DNA from: Oscillospiraceae bacterium
Lineage (GTDB): Bacteria; Bacillota; Clostridia; Oscillospirales; Ruminococcaceae
Assembly (NCBI GenBank): GCA_022768245.1
Contig: JALEMR010000059.1
Span: 1 to 50,294, forward strand
Direction: 5' to 3'
DNA: 50,294 nucleotides
Positions 29,022 to 40,327 of this stretch are shown here, piece after piece (the stretch's first letter is position 1; every line of letters begins with the position of its first letter). A program made the translations under genes and the position numbers. A model generated the notes under the pieces. The model searched no databases. It was not told where the DNA came from and saw nothing but the letters and a program-made list of their open reading frames with translations.

Positions 29022-29237
29022 ATGGAAACAGTTAAAATTCATACAGAATTTATCAAGCTTGACCAGCTTCTGAAATATTCGGGGATATGCGACATAGGCT
29101 CCGAAGCTAAGGCTCTTGTGGCAGATGAACAGGTGAAGGTCAACGGCGAGGTATGCCTTATGAGAGGGAAAAAAATTCGCCCCGGCGACGTGGTAGAGGC
29201 TCTCGGTCATAAGCTCGTTGTGGCTGCCGAAGAATGA
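29022..29237 (+). CDS. rlbA: S4-domain RNA-binding protein RlbA/YaaA
   Basis: A 71-residue S4-like domain protein, [49 protein letters not shown], conserved between dnaN and recF in Bacillota. GGAG six bases before the ATG decides the start over a TTG at 29010. It overlaps recF by four bases (ATGA). Confidence 0.9.
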   Translation: METVKIHTEFIKLDQLLKYSGICDIGSEAKALVADEQVKVNGEVCLMRGKKIRPGDVVEALGHKLVVAAEE

Positions 29238-30364
29238 AGATAACTCATTTTTCGGCGGACGGATATAAAAACCTTAACGCCGTGGAAATCTCCCCCGATG
29301 AAGATCTGAACGTTTTCTGCGGAAAAAATGCCCAAGGAAAGACTAACCTTATCGAGGCGATATGGCTCTGCACGGGCTGCAAGTCCTTCCGTCTTGCACG
29401 GGACAGGAGCTTTATCGGCTTTGACAAGGAAAAAGCCGCCGTAAATGTCAGCTTCGAGGACAGCGTGCGTACCCAAGAAATCGCCTTTGAGATAAAAAAA
29501 AATCATCTAAAGGAAAAGACGGTCACACTCAACGGCGTGAAGCTTCCGCTGATGTCAAGGCTTTTCGGGAATCTGAAATGCGTTATCTTCACCCCCGACG
29601 ACCTGTCCCTGCTGAAGGGCTCGCCCGATAACCGCCGCAGCTTTATGGATCTGTCCGCTTCGCAGCTGAAGCCCTCCTTCGTGTCCGCTCTCAATAAGTA
29701 CAACAATTTGCTTGCGCAGAGGAATGCTGTGATAAAAAATATCGGCTTCGGCATAAGCAGTGAAGACGATCTCGACATCTGGGACAGTCAGCTTGCTTCT
29801 ACGGGGGCTTATATCTCCGTTATCCGCAACACCTACTGCAGGAATCTCAACGAGTACACGAGGGAGCTTTACAGTAATATTACAAATAGTATAGAAAATA
29901 TGGAAATATACTATTCATCAACTGTATATAAGGACCTCAACGACAATACCGATTTCAGCCATGAGCTTGCCGAGATATACTACGAAAAGCTGAAAAAATC
30001 GCGCAGGGACGATGTCCGCGTGGGATATACCCTGTGCGGAATACACCGTGATGACCTCGTCACCAAGATAAACGGTCTTGACGCAAGGGAGTTCGGCTCT
30101 CAGGGACAGCAAAGAAGCGCCGCAGTTGTTATGAAGCTTGCACAGGCGAAGATAATCGGCGAACAGACGGGTGATACGCCTGTCATGCTCCTTGATGACG
30201 TTCTCAGCGAGCTTGATGATATGCGGAAAAGCTTCATTCTGGGCAGTGTGAAGGATATTCAGGTATTTATAACCTGCTGCGACGAGGCGTTCATCTCCGA
30301 GAAGGGGCTTAAAGGGAAGATATTCCATGTTGAAAACGGCAATGTTTACAGTGAGGATAATTAA
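29234..30364 (+). CDS. recF: DNA replication and repair protein RecF
   Basis: A 376-residue SMC-like ATPase that helps load RecA at gaps. Walker [17 protein letters not shown] is at residue 32, a signature-like [16 protein letters not shown] near residue 290, and Walker [13 protein letters not shown] follows. Translation is coupled to rlbA. Confidence 0.95.
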   Translation: MKITHFSADGYKNLNAVEISPDEDLNVFCGKNAQGKTNLIEAIWLCTGCKSFRLARDRSFIGFDKEKAAVNVSFEDSVRTQEIAFEIKKNHLKEKTVTLNGVKLPLMSRLFGNLKCVIFTPDDLSLLKGSPDNRRSFMDLSASQLKPSFVSALNKYNNLLAQRNAVIKNIGFGISSEDDLDIWDSQLASTGAYISVIRNTYCRNLNEYTRELYSNITNSIENMEIYYSSTVYKDLNDNTDFSHELAEIYYEKLKKSRRDDVRVGYTLCGIHRDDLVTKINGLDAREFGSQGQQRSAAVVMKLAQAKIIGEQTGDTPVMLLDDVLSELDDMRKSFILGSVKDIQVFITCCDEAFISEKGLKGKIFHVENGNVYSEDN

Positions 30365-30367
30365 CTG

Positions 30368-30622
30368 ATGTATATACATTTAGGAAATGAAACCTGTATT
30401 TCGGGAGATTCCGTGATAGGGATATTCGACATAGAGAATACGTCGGTAGGTAAGATAACGAAGGAATTCCTGTCCGCCGCGGAGAAGCGGGGGAATACGG
30501 AATATGTCAGTTATGAGATGCCGAAGGCGTATGTGGTATGCGATGATAAGGATTATGGTGAGAAGGTGTATGTTACGCAGGTCTCGCCGCTGACGCTGCG
30601 GCGCAGAGCTAATAGCGATTAG
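30368..30622 (+). CDS. remB: Extracellular-matrix regulator RemB (DUF370)
   Basis: An 84-residue DUF370 protein with the family start MYIHLGNE, then IGIFDIENTSVGKITKEFLSAAEKRG and KVYVTQVSPLTLRRR. RemB (YaaB) lies between recF and gyrB in many Bacillota; its relative RemA is a DNA-binding matrix regulator. It starts four bases after recF. The last residues and TAG stop lie inside the heptamer array of repeat copy B, so the C-terminal tail was probably altered by that repeat. Confidence 0.88.
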   Translation: MYIHLGNETCISGDSVIGIFDIENTSVGKITKEFLSAAEKRGNTEYVSYEMPKAYVVCDDKDYGEKVYVTQVSPLTLRRRANSD

Positions 30623-31008
30623 CAATTAGCATTTAGCGATTAGCGGATAGTCCAAAGTCCGTAGTTCTTAGGTACGAGGCTGAGAGTAAGCGAAGCTAAG
30701 CAGTAACCCAGCCATAAAAAGTTCGCCAGCCTTTCAAGGCTGCAGGTTTCCAAAGGGCGGCGCCCTTTGGGCGGGATGACCCGCAGCTAATGCCGCGATT
30801 GGAGCTTTTCAGCTTAGGTGACATCAACCCGCGATAGTGACCGAAAGCCGAAGCAACGAACATCAATAAAGCGTCGCCCGCAAAAAAACACGGAATGTTG
30901 CAAGCAAACAGCGAACAAATACGAAAAGTAAGCAAAATCCGGGCGGCGCAGCATTTGACAGCGAAGCGAATCAAATGCACGGAGCCGTAGGCTCCGCAAA
31001 AACGAACA
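30613..31008 (+). repeat. Dispersed heptamer/hairpin repeat, copy B (long form)
   Basis: Nine heptamers (30613-30675), nearly all headed TAG (TAGCGAT, TAGCAAT, TAGCATT, TAGCGAT, TAGCGGA, TAGTCCA, AAGTCCG, TAGTTCT, TAGGTAC), lead into GAGGCTGAGA and the module shared with copy A (GCCATAAAAAGTTCGCC, hairpin CAGCCTTTCAAGGCTG). About 230 bases of strong hairpins follow: AAAGGGC/GCCCTTT, GCGGG/CCCGC, CATTTGA/TCAAATG and GGAGCC/GGCTCC. The element ends GGCTCCGCAAAAACGAACA. Open frames on the minus strand through it are judged spurious. It fills most of the 582-base gap between remB and gyrB. Confidence 0.8.
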
Positions 31009-31051
31009 ATTACAGATATGTAAATTGAAAGCAAAACAACAAACGTATCAT

Positions 31052-31141
31052 TATAATATATGCAGCCGAAAGGAATCCCCTAAAAGGCTGCACCAAATAA
31101 AAATTATCATATTCAACATACTTTTAAAAATATGTTGAAAA
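31052..31141 (+). promoter_or_regulatory. gyrB leader: -10 box, stem-loop and paired TTCAACATA boxes
   Basis: TATAAT (31052-31057) has no clear -35 at normal spacing. TGCAGCC/GGCTGCA (31061-31067, 31086-31092) forms a leader stem. TATTCAACA (31110-31118) and TGTTGAAAA (31133-31141) face each other, with TTCAACATA/TATGTTGAA a perfect inverted pair. These match the boxes in oriC, so DnaA control of gyrB is possible but not shown. Confidence 0.45.
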
Positions 31142-31204
31142 GAAGATAAACCGTAACAAACAGATATTCATGCAGAGCGCATGAAGAAAGGATGGTCATG
31201 TTAA

Positions 31205-33169
<1,965 letters not shown>

Positions 33170-33184
33170 CCCACGGAGAATGAA

Positions 33185-33862
33185 ATGCTGGATAAAATGT
33201 TTGATGAAGCTCCCACCGAGCAGATGGGAAATTATCCCGACGAGCTGCTGGCGGATGGAGAGTATGAAAGTGACCCCGATGACATAATCAAGGGATTTAA
33301 GGTTTTCCAGAAACGGCATGTTTACGGCAGTCTTGTGCTGCAGCTGATTCTGGTGGCGCTTGCCATTGCTTCGCAGGTGCTGTCGATAGTGTACAATCAT
33401 AACGGCGATATCATGATGAATGTCACCCTTATCGTGTGCTGCGTTTTTCTGGGGATATGGCTGCTCATGAGACCCGTGAACACGCTGAAAAATCTGCGCA
33501 AGGGCATAGAGGACCTCAAAGGTACGATATATAAGGCGGAAATGTTCGCCGATAAGATAAAGATCTCAACAATTTACGACGCGCCTGTGGAAAATGAAAA
33601 GGCTACCCGTGAGGAAACACCTTCCGAAGAGGACGACTCTTCCGAAAATGAAGAGGACGAGGACGTTATCCCCGCTACCATAATCCACCTTGAAAACGCA
33701 GGCGTTGAGATAACCGAAACAGAAAGGCTTTACGTGGTCTACGTGAAAAAGGTGAACATCTTCGTGATACCGAAGGCGGCTTTTTCCGACGAGGAAAACA
33801 AGCTTATCGCCGAAAAATACGAAATTCTCTTGGGAGTAAGGTTCAGGCCTTACGAGAAATGA
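33185..33862 (+). CDS. YcxB-like membrane protein between gyrB and gyrA
   Basis: A 225-residue protein with an acidic N-terminus, two adjacent hydrophobic segments (about residues 50-70 and 78-95), a very acidic linker EEDDSSENEEDEDVI, and a C-terminal soluble domain with FVIPKAAFSDEE, resembling the YcxB family's closing segment. Function is unknown. It sits 15 bases after gyrB and 15 before gyrA, so it is co-transcribed with both gyrase genes, an insertion into the usual gyrB-gyrA pair. Confidence 0.7.
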   Translation: MLDKMFDEAPTEQMGNYPDELLADGEYESDPDDIIKGFKVFQKRHVYGSLVLQLILVALAIASQVLSIVYNHNGDIMMNVTLIVCCVFLGIWLLMRPVNTLKNLRKGIEDLKGTIYKAEMFADKIKISTIYDAPVENEKATREETPSEEDDSSENEEDEDVIPATIIHLENAGVEITETERLYVVYVKKVNIFVIPKAAFSDEENKLIAEKYEILLGVRFRPYEK

Positions 33863-33877
33863 TAGGAGTGTAATAAA

Positions 33878-36463
33878 TTGACAAGTGATACAGAAAAGCT
33901 CTTGCACGTTGACATTGAGCATGAAATGAAAAAATCCTTCCTTGAATACTCGATGTCCGTCATAGTTTCAAGAGCCCTCCCCGATGTAAGGGACGGTCTT
34001 AAGCCCGTTCACAGAAGAATATTATATACGATGTTCGAAAACGGACTGTTCCCCGAAAAGGAATACCGTAAGTGCGCCGATACAGTCGGAGCAGTGCTGG
34101 GACGCTATCACCCCCACGGCGACGCTTCCGTTTACGACGCGCTCGTTCGTCTTGCACAGGATTTCTCATTAAGATATCCCCTCGTTGACGGTCACGGAAA
34201 CTTCGGTTCAATCGACGGAGACCCCCCTGCGGCTTACCGTTATACCGAGTCGAAAATGTCCAAGCTCTCGCTGGAGATGCTCACCGATATCAACAAGAAC
34301 ACCGTCACCTACAGCCCCAACTACGATAACCGTCTGCAGGAGCCCGATATTCTCCCCTCCAGATTTCCGAATCTTTTGGTAAACGGCTCCATGGGCATCG
34401 CCGTAGGTATGGCTACCAATATCCCTCCCCACAATCTTAAGGAGACTATCAACGCCATTCAGATGGTGATAAAGAATCCCGAGGCCTCCGTCGAGGAGAT
34501 AATGCAGTATATGACAGGCCCCGACTTCCCCACAGGCGGAATAATCATGGGACGTGCGGGCATAAGGGCAGCATATGCTACGGGAAGAGGAAAGATAACT
34601 CTCCGCTCCAAGACAAAATTCGAGGAGAGAAACGGCAGAAAGAGCATTGTCGTTGAAGAGCTTCCCTACAATGTCAACAAAAAGCGCCTTATCGAAGCAA
34701 TGGCGGAGCTTGTCAAGAACAAGAAGATAGACGGTATCCACCTTATCCGCGACGAATCCGACAAGGACAATGATGTAAGGATAGTTATCGAGCTGAAAAA
34801 GGACGCAAATGAAAACGTTGTGCTGAACCGTCTGTTCAATTATACACAGCTGCAGGACAGTGTGAGCGTTATCATGCTTGCCCTTGTAAACGGCGAGCCC
34901 AAGGTGCTTACTCTCAAGCAGATGATAGACGAGTACATCTCCTTCCAGGACGACGTTATCCGCAGAAGAACACAGTTCGACCTCGACAAGGCAGAAGCAA
35001 GAGCCCATATCCTTGAAGGTCTTATCATCGCAGCCGACAATATCGACGAGGTGGTAAGGATATGCCGCACATCGGCAAATATCGCCGAGATAAAGGAAAG
35101 ACTGATGAACGCATACGGTCTGACCGAGATACAGGCGGACGCTATCGCACAGATGAGACTGTTCCAGCTGTCCAACATGGAGCGCACCAAGATAACCGAC
35201 GAACTGGCTGAACTGATGAAAAAGATAAAGGATTTCAAGGAAATTCTTGCGGACGATACCAAGGTAAAGCAGATAATCTCCGACGAGCTTGAAGTTATCA
35301 AGAACAAGTTCGGCGACGAGAGAAGGACAGAGATACAGTCTGTAAGCGGCGAGGTGGACGTTGAGGATCTTATCCCCGTGGAGGAGTGCGTTGTCACCCT
35401 CACAAACAACGGATATATCAAGCGTCAGCTCTTAAGCACCTATAAGACCCAGAACCGCGGCGGCAAGGGCGTTTCGGGCATGAAGCAGAGGGAAGAGGAT
35501 TTCGTTGAGAATATGTTCATCTCCTCCAGCCATGAGAATATCCTGTTTATCACAAATCAGGGCAATATGTACCGCCTGAAATGCTATGAGATACCCGAGG
35601 GCAGCAAGCAGTCGAGAGGAATGAATATCGTAAACCTCCTCCAGCTCAACGAGGGCGAGAGGGTCGCTGCGATGATGACCACGCATGATTTCGCGGATAA
35701 CAAGTACTTTATCTGCGTCACCAAAAACGGTATCGTCAAGCGCACTAATCTCTCCGAGTATAAGAATGTCCGCAAGAAAGGTCTGCGTGCGGTAACGCTT
35801 GCCGAGGGCGATGAGATAGCTTCTGCGTTCCTCACCGAGGGCGACTGCAGGATACTTGTGGCTACCCGCAACGGTGCGGCGATATGCTTTGATGAAACGG
35901 ATTGCAGGGCGATGAGCAGACAGGCTCGCGGCGTTAAGGCAATAAAGCTGCGTGATGATGACTTCGTTGTCGGCTCCACAAAGGTGTTTGATGACACCGC
36001 GACTATTCTCACCGTCACCGATAAGGGTATGGGACGGCGCTGTGCAGTATCCAGCTATCGCCTGCAAAGGCGCGGCGGTCTTGGTCTGAAAAACTACAAG
36101 GTCAGCGACGAAAAGGGATATGTCTGCGGCATACGCACTCTGGGGCCTGACGATGATGTTATCCTTATCAGCAGCGACGGCGTAATTATCAGGTTCCGCG
36201 CTAATGATATGAGAGTAATGGGCAGATCCGCCACCGGCGTTCGCGTGATGAGACTTGGCGAGGAGTCCAGGGTCGCTTCCTTTACCCGAACTGCGCATGA
36301 CGACAGCGAGGTGACCGAGGAGATCGAAAAGGTTTCCGATGAGGAGATACAGGCTTCTCTCAACGAGGACGCTGCCGAGGTAGTAGAGCCTGACGCTGCG
36401 CCGGACGATGATGATACTGATGAAAATTCGGGATCCGGAGACAGCGGAGAGACTGAGCAGTAA
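33878..36463 (+). CDS. gyrA: DNA gyrase subunit A
   Basis: An 861-residue gyrase cleavage subunit. The start region is HDIE-like [42 protein letters not shown]; the catalytic Tyr is in [12 protein letters not shown]; the C-terminal beta-pinwheel starts with the GyrA box QNRGGKG. An acidic tail of about 50 residues ([16 protein letters not shown]) ends it. The start is TTG nine bases after AGGAG; no other start precedes the conserved N-terminus. It is the last gene with CCC-type proline codons; a strong terminator follows. Confidence 0.97.
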   Translation: MTSDTEKLLHVDIEHEMKKSFLEYSMSVIVSRALPDVRDGLKPVHRRILYTMFENGLFPEKEYRKCADTVGAVLGRYHPHGDASVYDALVRLAQDFSLRYPLVDGHGNFGSIDGDPPAAYRYTESKMSKLSLEMLTDINKNTVTYSPNYDNRLQEPDILPSRFPNLLVNGSMGIAVGMATNIPPHNLKETINAIQMVIKNPEASVEEIMQYMTGPDFPTGGIIMGRAGIRAAYATGRGKITLRSKTKFEERNGRKSIVVEELPYNVNKKRLIEAMAELVKNKKIDGIHLIRDESDKDNDVRIVIELKKDANENVVLNRLFNYTQLQDSVSVIMLALVNGEPKVLTLKQMIDEYISFQDDVIRRRTQFDLDKAEARAHILEGLIIAADNIDEVVRICRTSANIAEIKERLMNAYGLTEIQADAIAQMRLFQLSNMERTKITDELAELMKKIKDFKEILADDTKVKQIISDELEVIKNKFGDERRTEIQSVSGEVDVEDLIPVEECVVTLTNNGYIKRQLLSTYKTQNRGGKGVSGMKQREEDFVENMFISSSHENILFITNQGNMYRLKCYEIPEGSKQSRGMNIVNLLQLNEGERVAAMMTTHDFADNKYFICVTKNGIVKRTNLSEYKNVRKKGLRAVTLAEGDEIASAFLTEGDCRILVATRNGAAICFDETDCRAMSRQARGVKAIKLRDDDFVVGSTKVFDDTATILTVTDKGMGRRCAVSSYRLQRRGGLGLKNYKVSDEKGYVCGIRTLGPDDDVILISSDGVIIRFRANDMRVMGRSATGVRVMRLGEESRVASFTRTAHDDSEVTEEIEKVSDEEIQASLNEDAAEVVEPDAAPDDDDTDENSGSGDSGETEQ

Positions 36464-36481
36464 CTTACGAAAATAATATGG

Positions 36482-36512
36482 TTCGCCCGGATAGTATGTT
36501 CGGGCGAATTTT
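36482..36512 (+). terminator. Terminator of gyrA
   Basis: TTCGCCCG (36482-36489) pairs with CGGGCGAA (36501-36508) and is followed by TTTT. It marks the edge between the two codon-use regions. Confidence 0.88.
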
Positions 36513-36517
36513 GTGGG

Positions 36518-36533
36518 CGTTCCACGTGGAACA
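36518..36533. promoter_or_regulatory. parS centromere site 6
   Basis: CGTTCCACGTGGAACA: central CACGTG as in the Bacillus consensus, arms of C/G type, first base C. It lies just upstream of mnmG2. Confidence 0.83.
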
Positions 36534-36564
36534 ATTTGTCGAACAATACTGAAAGGAAATGAAC

Positions 36565-38451
36565 ATGTCATATACTCTTGAAGAATATGATGTTGCGGTG
36601 ATCGGCGCAGGTCACGCCGGGTGCGAGGCGGCTCTTGCTGCGGCACGGCTTGGGCTTAAAACCGCCATATTCACGCTGTCGCTGGACTGCATCGCGAATA
36701 TGCCCTGCAATCCCTGCATAGGCGGCTCTGCAAAGGGACAGATAGTATGCGAGATAGACTCCCTGGGCGGTGAAATGGGAAAGGCAGCGGACGCGACCTT
36801 TATCCAGTCCCGTATACTCAACAGGGGAAAAGGTCCTGCAGTACACAGCCTGCGCGTGCAGAGCGACCGTGTGAAATACCACACCTATATGAAGCAAACG
36901 CTGGAGAATACGCCGAACCTGTATATAAAGCAGGCTGAGGTGACTGCTGTGGACGTATCGGAGGGAAAAGTGACCGCTGTCCGGACAAAGCTGGGAGCAG
37001 TGCACCCTGTAAAGGCGGCGATAATCACCACAGGAACTTATCTGAACGGAAAAATACACATCGGGGAACTGAGCTACAGCTCCGGACCGGATAATCTGCT
37101 GCCGTCCAGCGGTCTGACTGCCTGCCTGAAATCGCTTGGCGTGTCTATGAGACGGTTTAAGACAGGTACCCCGGCGAGGGTCCACAGGCGCTCTGTTGAC
37201 TTTTCCGTCATGGAAGTGCAGTCCGGGGACGAGCAGATAATGCCGTTTTCTTTCGATAATGAGAGGGAGCTTCACAATCAGGCTGACTGCTATGTCACCT
37301 ACACAAACGCCGAAACGCACAAGGTCATTCTGGACAATCTGGACAGGTCGCCGCTGTATTCCGGGAGAATTGAGGGCATAGGTCCGAGATACTGCCCCAG
37401 TATTGAGGATAAGATAGTCCGCTTTAAGGATAAGGAGCGCCACCAGCTCTTTGTGGAGCCAATGGGACTTGACACTGATGAGTATTATCTTCAGGGTATG
37501 TCGTCGTCATTGCCGGAAGATGTTCAGCTGAAATTCCTGCGGACAATAAAGGGACTTGAACATGTGGAGATAATGCGCCCGGCGTATGCGATAGAATACG
37601 ACTGCTGCGATCCGCTGGAGCTTTCGCCAACGCTGGAGTTCAAGAGTATATCCGGGCTTTATGGTGCGGGTCAGTTCAACTGCACCAGCGGCTATGAGGA
37701 GGCGGCGGCGCAGGGAATAGCCGCCGGAATAAACGCTGCGCTGAAGATACAGGGCAGAGAGCCGATGATACTTGACCGCGCTTCAAGCTATATTGGAACG
37801 CTGATCGACGATCTTGTGACAAAGGGCTGCTCCGAGCCTTACCGCATGATGACTTCCCGGAGCGAATACCGCCTTATCTTGCGGCAGGACAACGCAGCGG
37901 ACAGACTGCTCCCGATAGGACACAGGGTGGGGCTGGTTTCTGACGAGCGATATAAGAGGTTTCTGGACGAAAAGCAGATCTGCGAACGGGAACTGGAACG
38001 TATCAGGACTGTGACTATCCACCCGTCCGAGGAGGTAAACAGGCTGCTTCGCGAAAAGGGAACATCTGAGATCACCGCCGGGGTGCGGCTTATCGAGCTT
38101 CTGAAGCGCCCACAGCTGGATTACACTGATTTTGCGGAATTTGACCCCGGCAGACCGGCGCTCAAATATTCCCTGGTGAACAAACTTGAGGTTGAACTGA
38201 AATACTCAGGATATATCAAGATACAGCAGGAACAGATCGAAAAAATGCGCCGGCTGGAGGAAAAGAAGCTGCCGGCGGACGTTGATTACAGGACAATAAA
38301 GGGGCTTCGTCTTGAAGCGCAGGAGAAACTGAACAAGTTCAGACCGCTGAATGTGGGGCAGGCAGGGCGTATTTCGGGGGTAAATCCTGCGGACGTTTCG
38401 GTGCTGCTTATCTGGCTTGCTTCGCAGGAAAAGGGGGCGCAGAATGGTTGA
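36565..38451 (+). CDS. mnmG: tRNA modification enzyme MnmG, copy 2
   Basis: A 628-residue second MnmG. FAD motif [41 protein letters not shown], and the end [23 protein letters not shown] are all intact, so it is probably active. By eye it is about two thirds identical to MnmG1. AAAGG eight bases upstream supports this ATG over one two codons earlier. Proline is mostly CCG here, unlike mnmG1 and gyrA. It begins the second block and overlaps rsmG2 by eight bases. There is no second mnmE. Confidence 0.94.
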   Translation: MSYTLEEYDVAVIGAGHAGCEAALAAARLGLKTAIFTLSLDCIANMPCNPCIGGSAKGQIVCEIDSLGGEMGKAADATFIQSRILNRGKGPAVHSLRVQSDRVKYHTYMKQTLENTPNLYIKQAEVTAVDVSEGKVTAVRTKLGAVHPVKAAIITTGTYLNGKIHIGELSYSSGPDNLLPSSGLTACLKSLGVSMRRFKTGTPARVHRRSVDFSVMEVQSGDEQIMPFSFDNERELHNQADCYVTYTNAETHKVILDNLDRSPLYSGRIEGIGPRYCPSIEDKIVRFKDKERHQLFVEPMGLDTDEYYLQGMSSSLPEDVQLKFLRTIKGLEHVEIMRPAYAIEYDCCDPLELSPTLEFKSISGLYGAGQFNCTSGYEEAAAQGIAAGINAALKIQGREPMILDRASSYIGTLIDDLVTKGCSEPYRMMTSRSEYRLILRQDNAADRLLPIGHRVGLVSDERYKRFLDEKQICERELERIRTVTIHPSEEVNRLLREKGTSEITAGVRLIELLKRPQLDYTDFAEFDPGRPALKYSLVNKLEVELKYSGYIKIQQEQIEKMRRLEEKKLPADVDYRTIKGLRLEAQEKLNKFRPLNVGQAGRISGVNPADVSVLLIWLASQEKGAQNG

Positions 38452-39151
38452 TCAGGAGAGAATAAATTTTGTGACCGCAAGGTTTTCGGCTGCTGATATC
38501 AATATCACCGGTGAAATGGCTGAAAAGCTGGTTCGGCTGTGCGATTTTATGGTGGATTACAACGAGAAAGTAAATCTCACCTCCATTACCGGGTTTACCG
38601 AGGTGGTGGACAAGCATTTCGTTGACAGCGTTCTGCCGTTTTTCATGGTGGATATCCCACAGGGCAGCAGCTTCATTGATGTGGGGACGGGAGCAGGATT
38701 TCCGTCACTTCCGCTGATGATAGTTCGTCCTGACCTGAAAGGTACTCTTTGCGATAGCCTTAACAAGCGCTGCGTCTACCTTGAACAGGTGTGCAGTCTG
38801 CTGGACATTCCTGCAGAGATAGTTCACGCCAGAAGCGAGGAGCTTGGGAGAAAGCGCCGTGAATGCTTTGATATAGCCACAGCCCGGGCCGTCGCAGCTA
38901 TGCCGGTCCTGGCGGAATACTGCGTTCCGTTTGTGAAGGTGGGCGGAAGATTTATCGCGCTGAAATCCGTCAACGAGGATATCACCGCTTCCGGCTCTGC
39001 AATAAAAAAACTTGGCGGTGAGATATCTCAGGTGGTAGATTACGAGATACCAAACGGCGATAAACGTCGGCTTGCTGTGGTAAATAAAATATCGCAGACT
39101 CCGACACAATATCCCAGATCATCAGCTAATATCTCTAAAAAGCCGCTTTGA
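38444..39151 (+). CDS. rsmG: 16S rRNA methyltransferase RsmG, copy 2
   Basis: A 235-residue RsmG with SAM motif [24 protein letters not shown] and [16 protein letters not shown], all matching copy 1 and complete. GGGGG precedes the ATG inside the end of mnmG2; the eight-base overlap indicates coupled translation, the arrangement that the repeat disrupted in the left block. Confidence 0.94.
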   Translation: MVDQERINFVTARFSAADINITGEMAEKLVRLCDFMVDYNEKVNLTSITGFTEVVDKHFVDSVLPFFMVDIPQGSSFIDVGTGAGFPSLPLMIVRPDLKGTLCDSLNKRCVYLEQVCSLLDIPAEIVHARSEELGRKRRECFDIATARAVAAMPVLAEYCVPFVKVGGRFIALKSVNEDITASGSAIKKLGGEISQVVDYEIPNGDKRRLAVVNKISQTPTQYPRSSANISKKPL

Positions 39152-39228
39152 CGAAGGTTTTTCTGCTGAATTTCCGGTGAAAATGTCGGGAAATGCGATA
39201 TTTACTTGTGGATATTACTTCCAGGGCA

Positions 39229-39237
39229 TGGTATAAT
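39229..39237 (+). promoter_or_regulatory. Extended -10 promoter of noc2
   Basis: TGGTATAAT (extended -10, hexamer 39232-39237) lies 40 bases before the noc2 ATG. No good -35 at 17 bases; TTGTGG at 39206-39211 is 20 bases away. Confidence 0.5.
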
Positions 39238-39276
39238 GGACTTAACAAAAAAACACCATGAGAAAGGAAGTATATC

Positions 39277-40125
39277 ATGACTGGAATTTTCAAGAGCAAA
39301 GAAAAGACTGTTGGCAGAGTGGTTGCGCTGGAAACCGGGCTGCTTATCCCGAACAGGTCGCAGCCCAGGGTGGATTTCAACGAAAGCGAGCTTGCCTCTC
39401 TGGCGGAGAGTATCCGGGAAAACGGCATTCTACAGCCGATCAATGTGCGCAAATGCGGTGTGAACTACGAGATCGTAAGCGGCGAACGGCGGTTCAGGGC
39501 GGCTAAATTCTGCGGTCTGGAGGAGGTTCCGTGTATCGTTATCGATGCCGACGATGAGAAATCAGCAGTGCTGGCTCTCATTGAGAATATCCAGCGGCGC
39601 GATCTCAGTTATTTTGAGGAAGCGCTGGCTATAGAACGGCTGATAAAGTTCTACGGGCTGACTCAGGAAGACGCTGCGGCAAGGCTTGGAAAGGCTCAGT
39701 CAACCATTGCAAATAAGCTTCGGCTGCTGAAATTCAGCGACGCAGAGCGCAATCTGCTGATAAAGGGTAATGTCACTGAACGGCAGGCACGGGCGCTTGT
39801 CAGAATAGATGACGAGAAACTCAGAATACATGCAATGGGCGAAATGATAATCAACAAGCTGAATATTGAGCAGACCGAGGACATGGTCGAGGGAATTCTT
39901 CACGGAGTTATCCCGAAAAAGCGCGAGGAACCGGAACAGCCAGCCACAAAGAAACCTGCTGCCCGGAGGAATTTCCGTTTTCCCCTGCCGAGACTATACA
40001 TAAACAGCATAAACAAGATCGTCAAGAACATGAAAGAAGCAAACATTGACTGCGAGACCTTTATGAACCGCGTTGGCGACTGCTACGAATATACCATAAA
40101 GATACATTCCACGGCTGAAATCTGA
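39277..40125 (+). CDS. noc: Nucleoid occlusion protein Noc, copy 2
   Basis: A 282-residue Noc-type ParB paralogue. CTP-domain motifs GERRFRA and ENIQRRDLSYFEEA are present, and the HTH segment GKAQSTIANKLRLL carries the Noc-type Gln and Lys. The N-terminus TGIFKSKEKTVGRV resembles the short basic amphipathic membrane anchor of Noc more than copy 1 does. A basic Pro/Ala-rich linker (KREEPEQPATKKPAARR) precedes the C-terminal dimer region. AGAAAGGAAG lies before the ATG. Both Noc proteins look intact. Confidence 0.87.
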   Translation: MTGIFKSKEKTVGRVVALETGLLIPNRSQPRVDFNESELASLAESIRENGILQPINVRKCGVNYEIVSGERRFRAAKFCGLEEVPCIVIDADDEKSAVLALIENIQRRDLSYFEEALAIERLIKFYGLTQEDAAARLGKAQSTIANKLRLLKFSDAERNLLIKGNVTERQARALVRIDDEKLRIHAMGEMIINKLNIEQTEDMVEGILHGVIPKKREEPEQPATKKPAARRNFRFPLPRLYINSINKIVKNMKEANIDCETFMNRVGDCYEYTIKIHSTAEI

Positions 40126-40146
40126 GTTTTCGACGGAAAATACAAT

Positions 40147-40232
40147 TGTTCCACATGGAACATTCGACAAAAAAGGCGCTGTTCATCATGGAACGCCCGA
40201 AAAAATGTCGAATAATTGTTCCATGTGGAACA
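40147..40232. promoter_or_regulatory. parS sites 7 and 8, an inverted pair upstream of parA2
   Basis: TGTTCCACATGGAACA (40147-40162) and its reverse complement TGTTCCATGTGGAACA (40217-40232) lie 54 bases apart with extended matching flanks (CGACA/TGTCG). Between them GGCGCTGTTC and GAACGCC form an inner imperfect hairpin containing a decayed half-site. The second site is 17 bases from the -35 of the parA2 promoter. Confidence 0.87.
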
Positions 40233-40249
40233 TTTTTTATAAAAAGGGC

Positions 40250-40278
40250 TTTACTCTTTGGGGAGAGTATGATATAAT
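40250..40278 (+). promoter_or_regulatory. Promoter of parA2-parB2
   Basis: TTTACT (40250-40255), 17-base spacer, TATAAT (40273-40278), 49 bases before the parA2 ATG. Confidence 0.7.
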
Positions 40279-40327
40279 AGAGAGGTGAAATAATATCGGC
40301 GTAATGCCGGAGAAAGGGGAGAATAAA

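Noticed and set aside
30696..31034. 112-codon minus-strand frame within repeat copy B, sharing a peptide with a frame in copy A
   Set aside because: The shared peptide comes from the shared repeat DNA; no ribosome site, and the stretch is dominated by hairpins.
39170..39195. Possible Noc-binding site near noc2 (ATTTCCGGTGAAAAT and a nearby TCGGGAAAT)
   Set aside because: Too far from the known ATTTCCCGGGAAAT form, and no repeated copies were seen.
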